Assembly (NCBI GenBank): GCA_029059365.1
Contig: JAIDVZ010000138.1
Location: 1 to 11,680 of the forward strand
DNA length: 11,680 nt
From: Opitutales bacterium
GTDB taxonomy: Bacteria; Verrucomicrobiota; Verrucomicrobiia; Opitutales; JAIRKQ01
Reading direction: 5' to 3'
This document shows positions 6,526-11,680 of the stretch, in pieces. Both the position numbers and the translations under genes were made by a program. Each line of letters begins with the position of its first letter. Within the stretch, counting starts at the first letter, position 1. The notes under the pieces were generated by a model. It was not told where the DNA came from. It saw only the letters and a program-made list of their open reading frames with translations, and ran no database searches.

Positions 6526-6555
6526 TTCAATAATTTTGAGTATATTCGGTATAAG
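6526..6555 (+). promoter_or_regulatory. possible der promoter
   Basis: TATAAG at 6550-6555 matches the -10 consensus at 5 of 6 positions. TTCAAT at 6526-6531 (spacing 18) is a weak -35 (3 of 6). Transcription would start near 6562, giving a leader of about 50 nt before the der ATG at 6615. Confidence 0.35.
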
Positions 6556-6614
6556 ATAGCCGAATTTTTTTGCATTGTCAATCGATGGGCTGTGCACTAG
6601 AGCTGGCACTGGTT

Positions 6615-7994
6615 ATGAAGTTTACGTACAATATCGCGCTTGTTGGTCGACCGAATGTTGGTAAGAGCAGGTTATTTAATCGCATGATCAAAAAGCGATT
6701 ATCGATCGTTCATGACCAAGCTGGAGTTACTCGTGATGTTATTATGCATGAATTATCTCCAAACGTGATCTTAATGGATACTGGTGGTATTGGTTTAGTT
6801 GATAAATCGGAATACTCTGATCTTACGACTGCAGTTGAGGAGCAAGCATTTTTTGCAATTTCTGCGGCAGATATGATACTTTTCGTGGTCGATGCACAAT
6901 TTGGAATTGCCCCACTTGATTATGATATCGCGAAGCTACTCAGAAAATCGGGCAAGCCTGTTATTGTAATTGCTAATAAGATTGATTGTGCGCAATCCGA
7001 TGCGGCTATTTTTCAAGAATTTGGGTTTGACGTGCTGGCGGTATCTGCTGAACATGGCCAAGGAGAGCCGGAGTTGCGTCAAATAATCGCTGAACGTACG
7101 AAGGAATATGTCAAAGAAAATGGTGAGGTGCCAGATGCTGGTGAAAATTTACCCATAAAGGTTTGTTTTGTTGGTCGACCGAATGTTGGGAAATCATCGA
7201 CTATAAATGCACTTCTGGACCAAAAACGGTTGATAGTTAGCAATATCCCGGGTACCACGCGTGAATCTGTTAAAATGCACCTATCTGACAAGTCAGGTGA
7301 ATATGAACTTATTGATACGGCCGGCATGCGCATGCATAACCGTGTAAATACCTCATTAGATTATTTCTCTTCTCTGAGAACGAAGAACAGTATTCAGGAA
7401 TCTGATATTGTGTTTATGATTCTTGATGCTGAAGAAGGGGTGACTTCTCTCGATAAAAAAATCGCCAATCTTGTGATTGAGGCTGGTAGGGGGTTGATAG
7501 TGGTTGTAAACAAGTGGGATATCGCACGTGAGCGGTTCAATACTGATGGCATACCAGGGTACTCATCTCTACAAGATTTTCAGGAAAAGTTCGCTCAAGC
7601 AGTGAATGATCAGCTTATTTCTGTTCCGGAGATACATGTGCTGTTTATATCTGCGGAGAAGAAGTATAATATAGACACTTTGTTACCGGAGGCACGTACC
7701 CTATACAAAAAGATGCAAAAACATATCGGGACTGGTGAACTGAATCATGTCATTCAACGTGCATTTGAGGCACATACCCCATCAACTGTCAGCGGTAAAC
7801 ATTTTAAGATCTATTATGCTGTGCAAACAGCAAATTGTCCATTCACTTTCAAAATATTCTGTAATCGAAAAGCACTGTTAAGCCAAACATATAAAAAATA
7901 TCTGCTCAATTGTTTACGAAAAGCATTTGATTTTGCAGGTTGTGCGATAAAAATAGAATGGGTCGAAAAAGAACGTAGATTTAAACCAAAGTAG
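6615..7994 (+). CDS. der: ribosome biogenesis GTPase Der (EngA)
   Basis: A 459-residue tandem GTPase needed for 50S subunit assembly. First G domain: G1 GRPNVGKS (11-18), DTGG (55-58), NKID (121-124). Second G domain: GRPNVGKS (187-194), DTAG (234-237), NKWD (299-302). A KH-like RNA-binding domain fills the C-terminus from about residue 355. All nucleotide-binding motifs are present and length is normal for the family. ATG 6615 is chosen because the protein then begins MKFTYNIALVGRPN, as Der proteins do. An upstream in-frame TTG (6570) would add fifteen residues with no family counterpart. The Shine-Dalgarno is weak. The gene is flanked by two inverted tRNA-Val genes. Confidence 0.97.
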   Translation: MKFTYNIALVGRPNVGKSRLFNRMIKKRLSIVHDQAGVTRDVIMHELSPNVILMDTGGIGLVDKSEYSDLTTAVEEQAFFAISAADMILFVVDAQFGIAPLDYDIAKLLRKSGKPVIVIANKIDCAQSDAAIFQEFGFDVLAVSAEHGQGEPELRQIIAERTKEYVKENGEVPDAGENLPIKVCFVGRPNVGKSSTINALLDQKRLIVSNIPGTTRESVKMHLSDKSGEYELIDTAGMRMHNRVNTSLDYFSSLRTKNSIQESDIVFMILDAEEGVTSLDKKIANLVIEAGRGLIVVVNKWDIARERFNTDGIPGYSSLQDFQEKFAQAVNDQLISVPEIHVLFISAEKKYNIDTLLPEARTLYKKMQKHIGTGELNHVIQRAFEAHTPSTVSGKHFKIYYAVQTANCPFTFKIFCNRKALLSQTYKKYLLNCLRKAFDFAGCAIKIEWVEKERRFKPK

Positions 7995-8054
7995 CAGAAT
8001 TTTTAGTTCTTGCGTTTTTATGATTCTTGGTTTGTTTATGGGCATTTTTGCCGT

Positions 8055-8131
8055 GGGGAATTAGCTCAGTTGGTTAGAGCATCAGTATCACACACTGGGG
8101 GTCGCTGGTTCGAATCCAGCATTTCCCACCA
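8055..8131 (+). tRNA. tRNA-Val (CAC)
   Basis: A complete 77-nt cloverleaf with encoded CCA. The acceptor GGGGAAT/ATTTCCC and D-stem GCTC/GAGC match the GAC copy. The anticodon stem is TCAGT/ACTGG with loop ATCACAC (anticodon CAC, Val), the T-stem is GCTGG/CCAGC with loop TTCGAAT, discriminator A. It reads GUG. It differs from tRNA-Val(GAC) at 7 of 77 positions, including two compensated base pairs (31-39 and 49-65), so both appear to be functional genes. It ends 20 bp before the ABC-F start and is probably cotranscribed with it. Confidence 0.97.
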
Positions 8132-8151
8132 ATTTTTAAAAATGTTAGCCC

Positions 8152-9960
8152 ATGCTTGAGCTGAAAAATTTATCCTTATCGGTTGGGTCGCGTGTACTTG
8201 TGTCAGGTACATCTGTGACTATATTTGCGGGTGATAAGGTTGGAATTGTCGGGCACAACGGTTGTGGGAAAACGACCCTATTACGGGCGATCACTGGTAA
8301 TTTTGAACCAGATGCTGGTGAGATCTTAGTAAAGAAGGGGATGAGGATCGTATGTGTCGAGCAAGAAATTGTAGATAAAAGCATGAAGCTGGTCGATTTT
8401 GTCCTTTCCGCTGACAAAAAACTCATGGAGTTGCGAAAAAAGTTGGACAACTCAGAGGAGGATATTGCTGATATTTATGAGCAACTAAATGCGATTGATG
8501 GTAATTCAGCAGATTCACGAGCAGCTGCTATTCTTGCTGGCTTGGGATTCAAGAATGATGATTTAGAAAAAGCGTTATCTGTATTTTCTGGTGGTTGGCA
8601 GGTACGAGCCGCCCTGGCTGCGGCGTTGTTTGCCCCATCTGATATGCTGATCCTTGATGAGCCGACCAACCATCTCGATCTTGAATCTGTCATTTGGCTA
8701 GAATCCTTTTTGCGCACGAGTGAAAAGGCTCTACTCTTAGTTTCACATGAAAAGGCATTCCTAGATGGAGTTTGTAACAAAATTTTAAATATCGATGCAT
8801 CACAAGCTAAGTTGTATTCCGGGAATTATTCAACCTTTCTACGCACGAAGTTTGATCAACAACAAGCATTGTTGAAAATGGCGGAATCACAGCAGAAAAA
8901 ACGTGAACATATTCAGGAATTTGTAGATCGATTCAGGTATAAAGCAACTAAAGCTCGTCAGGTACAAAGCAGGATAAAGCAACTCAATAAGTTGGAGGTC
9001 ATCGAGCCACCGGTAGATAATTACGACGTATGTTTTAAATTCCCTGAACCATTCCCGGAGGTTGATCGTCGGTTAGTCACGCTTGAACATGTCGATGCCG
9101 GATATAATGAACATGTAGTTTTACGGGATGTTTGTTTAAATATCGATTTTGGGGAACATCTTGCATTTTTAGGAGCAAATGGGAATGGTAAATCGACCCT
9201 TGCGAAAATAATTGCTGAGCGTTTATCGCCATTTTCAGGTGAAATAAAACGTGCACGTAATTTGAAGGTTGCCTATTTTTCACAGCAACAAACGGATGAG
9301 CTTGATCTTAACTGTACCGCTGTAGAAATGTTTCGTGTGCATCAGCCTAAAATGTCTGACGAAAAGATTCGTACTATTTTAGCAGGGTTTGGACTTATCC
9401 AAGCACGTGCGTTAACAAAAATTGAGCGATTATCTGGAGGAGAAAAAACTAGACTATTGCTCGCGATTATCGCTTCTCAGTGCCCACATATACTCATCCT
9501 CGACGAGCCGACAAATCATTTAGATATCGAGGCACGTGAAGCGTTAGTAGCAGCTTTACAAGAATATAAGGGAGCTGTTATTTGGATCAGCCATGATTTT
9601 CACACGTTAGAGGCAAGTTGTAAGAAATTTTATATCGTTCATGATGCTACTTGTGAGCGATTTACTGGAAGTTTGGAGGATTATAAATCATTATTACTTT
9701 CACGTCAAAATATAGCTTCAAAAAGCGCTTCCATTACACCTAAATCCCACAAAAAACCGGATAAGAAGACGCTACGTAAAATTTCTCTGCTAGAGACAGA
9801 GATACAGACGTTATCAGAAAAACGATCATCGCTCGAATATGAGCTGAACAGTAACTATTCTACGTCTGTGTATGAACAATATTCTGAGGTGTCTAAGCAA
9901 TTAAAGCAGCTCGAAGATGAGTGGGTATCGCTGATGAGTGCGGTCGAGAATAATGATTGA
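8152..9960 (+). CDS. ABC-F family ATP-binding protein
   Basis: A 602-residue soluble protein with two ABC ATPase domains and no membrane segment, typical of ABC-F factors that act on the ribosome rather than as transporters. Domain 1: Walker A GHNGCGKTT (34-42), signature FSGGWQ (145-150), Walker B LILDEPTNHLD (166-176), switch His199. Domain 2: Walker A GANGNGKST (341-349), signature LSGGEK (427-432), Walker B LILDEPTNHLD (448-458), switch His481. The linker (about 230-300) has the basic RYKATKARQVQSRIKQL helix that reaches tRNA in this family. Residues 540-595 form a predicted coiled coil, as in Uup/YheS-type members. The exact subfamily (YheS- or Uup-like) is not settled by eye. No antibiotic-resistance role should be inferred. 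The start lacks a visible Shine-Dalgarno; tRNA-Val(CAC) ends 20 bp upstream. Confidence 0.93.
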   Translation: MLELKNLSLSVGSRVLVSGTSVTIFAGDKVGIVGHNGCGKTTLLRAITGNFEPDAGEILVKKGMRIVCVEQEIVDKSMKLVDFVLSADKKLMELRKKLDNSEEDIADIYEQLNAIDGNSADSRAAAILAGLGFKNDDLEKALSVFSGGWQVRAALAAALFAPSDMLILDEPTNHLDLESVIWLESFLRTSEKALLLVSHEKAFLDGVCNKILNIDASQAKLYSGNYSTFLRTKFDQQQALLKMAESQQKKREHIQEFVDRFRYKATKARQVQSRIKQLNKLEVIEPPVDNYDVCFKFPEPFPEVDRRLVTLEHVDAGYNEHVVLRDVCLNIDFGEHLAFLGANGNGKSTLAKIIAERLSPFSGEIKRARNLKVAYFSQQQTDELDLNCTAVEMFRVHQPKMSDEKIRTILAGFGLIQARALTKIERLSGGEKTRLLLAIIASQCPHILILDEPTNHLDIEAREALVAALQEYKGAVIWISHDFHTLEASCKKFYIVHDATCERFTGSLEDYKSLLLSRQNIASKSASITPKSHKKPDKKTLRKISLLETEIQTLSEKRSSLEYELNSNYSTSVYEQYSEVSKQLKQLEDEWVSLMSAVENND

Positions 9961-10054
9961 GTATGAGAAAATTTTACCAAAGCTACCTCGTTCATATTGG
10001 GCTAGTCTTGCTTAAAAAGCTTGAAATTTTGCGGATAATTGATTGAATTGTCCC

Positions 10055-11080
10055 ATGAACAAGAGAGAAAAAATCGTTTTTTGTGACGTGGATGATGACA
10101 CAAGGGCTTTCTTAAATACCAGCCAATTATTGAAACAATACGAAGTAGTAATGCTTGAGGATTGTTTAGATAAAACTCCGGCAAACATCATTGAAAAAAA
10201 TACAGATGCGGTTGTTATCTCAACTTTTGTTTATTCCAAACTGAGTGGAGATTTATTAAAGAAATTTCCACATTTGCGTATGATTTCCACCAGATCAACT
10301 GGATATAATAACGTCGATTTAGAGTACTGCAAAGCACACAATATCTCAGTCGTAAACGTCGTAGGATATGGCGAAATTACGGTCGCAGAGTACGCACTTG
10401 GTATGCTGCTTGATCTTACACGTAAGATCTCGTTTTCTAACAAAAAGTTGCGAGAAGGACACGTTGATGTTAACGGTGACATTGGCATAGATTTATCAGG
10501 TAAAACCATAGGGGTTATCGGTACAGGCGCAATTGGTAGACATTTTGTAAAAATTTGCTACGCGCTTGGCTGTACAATTCTGACATATGATCCGTTTCAA
10601 AACCAGGCCCTAATTGATAGCGGGATGTGCAGATATACCAGTTTAGATGAGATTTTCCAAAAATCTGATGTAATTAGCTTACATTGCCCCTCTACTGAGG
10701 AAAATTATCACATGATCAATGAAGCTTCTATCAAGAAAATGAAGCACGGAGTATTTATAGTCAATACTGCGCGTGGTGAATTGATCGATGCCCTTCCGCT
10801 GTATGATGCCATTATTTCTGGGAAAATAGCTGGTGCGGCGCTCGATGTATTAGATCACGAAAATGCGATTATAAAACATGATATTGAAAGTGTAAAACAC
10901 GCTGGGGCCGAATCTGCACTGTATTCACTAATAAATGAGAAATTATTGCAACTACCAAATGTTATAATTACACCGCACATTGCGTTTAATTCCTCAGATG
11001 CGATTAGACGAATCCTAGAAACTTCAGTTAAAAATATCCACGCATTTTTATGTGGGGAGCAGGTGAAATCCGTTTGGTGA
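10055..11080 (+). CDS. D-isomer-specific 2-hydroxyacid dehydrogenase, D-lactate dehydrogenase-like
   Basis: A 341-residue cytosolic NAD-dependent oxidoreductase, probably reducing pyruvate or another 2-keto acid to the D-hydroxyacid. The Rossmann motif GTGAIG is at 156-161, with Asp179 (LTYDPF) placed to bind the adenine ribose and so favouring NAD over NADP. The catalytic set is intact: Arg240 in NTARGELID, Glu269 in DVLDHEN, His308 in TPHIAF. The N-terminal substrate domain contains TRSTGYNNVDL and GYGEITVAEYALG, as in LdhA-type enzymes. Substrate cannot be fixed by eye; D-lactate dehydrogenase is the best guess. ATG 10055 is preferred over an in-frame TTG at 10043, which would add only four residues; neither has a clear Shine-Dalgarno. 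It lies 94 bp after the ABC-F stop, so it may or may not be in the same transcript. Confidence 0.88.
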   Translation: MNKREKIVFCDVDDDTRAFLNTSQLLKQYEVVMLEDCLDKTPANIIEKNTDAVVISTFVYSKLSGDLLKKFPHLRMISTRSTGYNNVDLEYCKAHNISVVNVVGYGEITVAEYALGMLLDLTRKISFSNKKLREGHVDVNGDIGIDLSGKTIGVIGTGAIGRHFVKICYALGCTILTYDPFQNQALIDSGMCRYTSLDEIFQKSDVISLHCPSTEENYHMINEASIKKMKHGVFIVNTARGELIDALPLYDAIISGKIAGAALDVLDHENAIIKHDIESVKHAGAESALYSLINEKLLQLPNVIITPHIAFNSSDAIRRILETSVKNIHAFLCGEQVKSVW

Positions 11081-11170
11081 TGATCGGGTGGCAATTTGTC
11101 TGAAGTGCATATTTTATGGATACGAATATTCAATTTTTGATTGCAAAATACGTGCTTTAAGGTACTCTAG

Positions 11171-11638
11171 ATGAGTTTCATAAAAATAAGGGAAAACATG
11201 AGCAACGATGGGAATATACAAAGCAATAAAGCACCGGATCCAGCAAATGTGCAAAATATACAAAGAAACCCTGTCGCTTCATTTTTTGGCAATAGTATAA
11301 GACCAGCCAATAACGCGCGTCAATTCGCTAGATACACGCCGGGTGCAGCACTTCAAGATAACAGTCAAGCTGCTGCTACACATCCGGATCAAAGACCAGG
11401 ATTTGTTGGCGCAGACTCGGCACATAGATCATCTGGCCCAAAACCGATCGCTGAGGTGCCTTCGAACCAAATTACGGATGATCAGAGGGATTTTTTAGAA
11501 AGTGTTTCAAACGAGGTTTTAGATCATGGTAAGCCTGATGTGCAGAAGAGTGGCAGATTTCATATTCAGCGTGTGCCTCGAAATCGGAATAACCATCAAC
11601 AGAACGATGGAGCTAAAGGTCCCAAAAATAATAAGTAA
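11171..11638 (+). CDS. hypothetical protein, predicted disordered
   Basis: A 155-residue product that I do not recognise. It is rich in Asn, Gln, Pro, Ala, Ser and Asp, has almost no hydrophobic runs, no signal peptide, no membrane segment and no cysteine, and ends in a basic Asn/Lys/Arg-rich tail (HIQRVPRNRNNHQQND, then KGPKNNK). It should be largely disordered. One short amphipathic segment (DDQRDFLESVSNEVLDHG, residues 103-120) could form a helix and is the likeliest interaction site. Two starts are equally good: ATG 11171 with TAAGG eight bases upstream, or ATG 11198 with TAAGGG five bases upstream; the second gives 146 residues. Base composition is slightly richer in GC than its flanks, with no sign of a frameshift. 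Coding status rests on ORF length and ribosome binding sites only. Confidence 0.6.
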   Translation: MSFIKIRENMSNDGNIQSNKAPDPANVQNIQRNPVASFFGNSIRPANNARQFARYTPGAALQDNSQAAATHPDQRPGFVGADSAHRSSGPKPIAEVPSNQITDDQRDFLESVSNEVLDHGKPDVQKSGRFHIQRVPRNRNNHQQNDGAKGPKNNK

Positions 11639-11680
11639 AAATTGTTAATAAAAAGTTAGGTTTTTTGTCGAGTACTCCGG

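Larger units (their letters stand above)
6416..6614. other. 199-bp divergent intergenic region between tRNA-Val(GAC) and der
   Basis: The longest gene-free stretch in the window. It is AT-rich and holds the presumed outward promoters for the tRNA-Val(GAC)-rpsU transcript (minus) and der (plus), plus an imperfect palindrome at 6490-6518. No small ORF with coding character or RNA gene is visible in it. Confidence 0.6.

Noticed and set aside
6570..6614. Upstream TTG start for der adding 15 residues
   Set aside because: The added residues have no counterpart in Der proteins, and it would leave only about 8 nt after the probable transcription start.
8041..8052. Small inverted repeat GGCA/TGCC before tRNA-Val(CAC) as a der terminator
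   Set aside because: Only 4 bp of stem with no following T-run; it is too weak to call.
8132..8143. AT palindrome after tRNA-Val(CAC) as a terminator
   Set aside because: It is ATTTTTAAAAAT with no GC stem, and the ABC-F start follows immediately, so read-through is more likely.
8152..9960. ABC-F gene as an antibiotic-resistance or ABC-transport gene
   Set aside because: There is no membrane partner and no resistance-specific feature; the linker and coiled coil fit housekeeping ABC-F factors.
11639..11680. Terminator after the hypothetical gene
   Set aside because: There is a TTTTTT run but no convincing stem before it within the window.
1..11680. CRISPR array, prophage, transposon or defence system
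   Set aside because: No direct repeat array, transposase, integrase, terminal repeats or defence-type domains are visible; all recognisable genes are housekeeping genes.

Overview
This window looks like a stretch of chromosome from a Gram-negative, LPS-bearing bacterium. I see no insertion sequence, phage gene, CRISPR array or other mobile DNA. The genes are housekeeping genes: envelope and lipid synthesis, ribosome parts, ribosome assembly, tRNAs and central metabolism. The best taxonomic guess is a verrucomicrobium of the Opitutae type (Opitutales/Puniceicoccales). This rests mainly on the BamD-like protein, whose N-terminus and long TPR body match, from memory, the BamD of that class, and on its coupling to an LptE-like lipoprotein. 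The AT-leaning base composition would suit a host-associated or reduced lineage, but that is inference.

Layout: a tRNA-Tyr gene (minus strand, 3' end cut off by the window edge) sits divergent to a plus-strand HAD-type hydrolase (177-1235). That gene converges on, and overlaps by 9 bp, the end of a long minus-strand cluster read from right to left: tRNA-Val(GAC), rpsU, (hairpin), rpmF, plsX, fabH, bamD, lptE, rpe (6415 down to 1227). From plsX on, the junctions are overlaps or gaps of at most 13 bp, so this is very probably one operon. It joins phospholipid and fatty-acid initiation (PlsX, FabH) to outer-membrane assembly (BamD, LptE). After a 199-bp intergenic region the plus strand carries der, tRNA-Val(CAC), an ABC-F ATPase, a D-2-hydroxyacid dehydrogenase and a small disordered protein that I do not recognise.

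How the genes work together: bS21, bL32, Der, the ABC-F protein and the two valine tRNAs serve translation. PlsX and FabH feed membrane lipid synthesis. BamD and LptE insert proteins and LPS into the outer membrane. Rpe belongs to the pentose phosphate pathway and the dehydrogenase to fermentative or redox metabolism.

Nothing here amounts to a clear undescribed system. The points most worth a second look are: an almost complete complement of the 16S rRNA 3' tail in front of rpsU, in a window where most genes have weak Shine-Dalgarno sites; two near-identical tRNA-Val genes placed in inverted orientation around der; a perfect 10-bp hairpin between rpsU and rpmF; an acidic 108-residue tail on the BamD-like protein; and the unrecognised disordered protein at the right end. 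No gene-free stretch exceeds 300 bases; the longest is 6416-6614.
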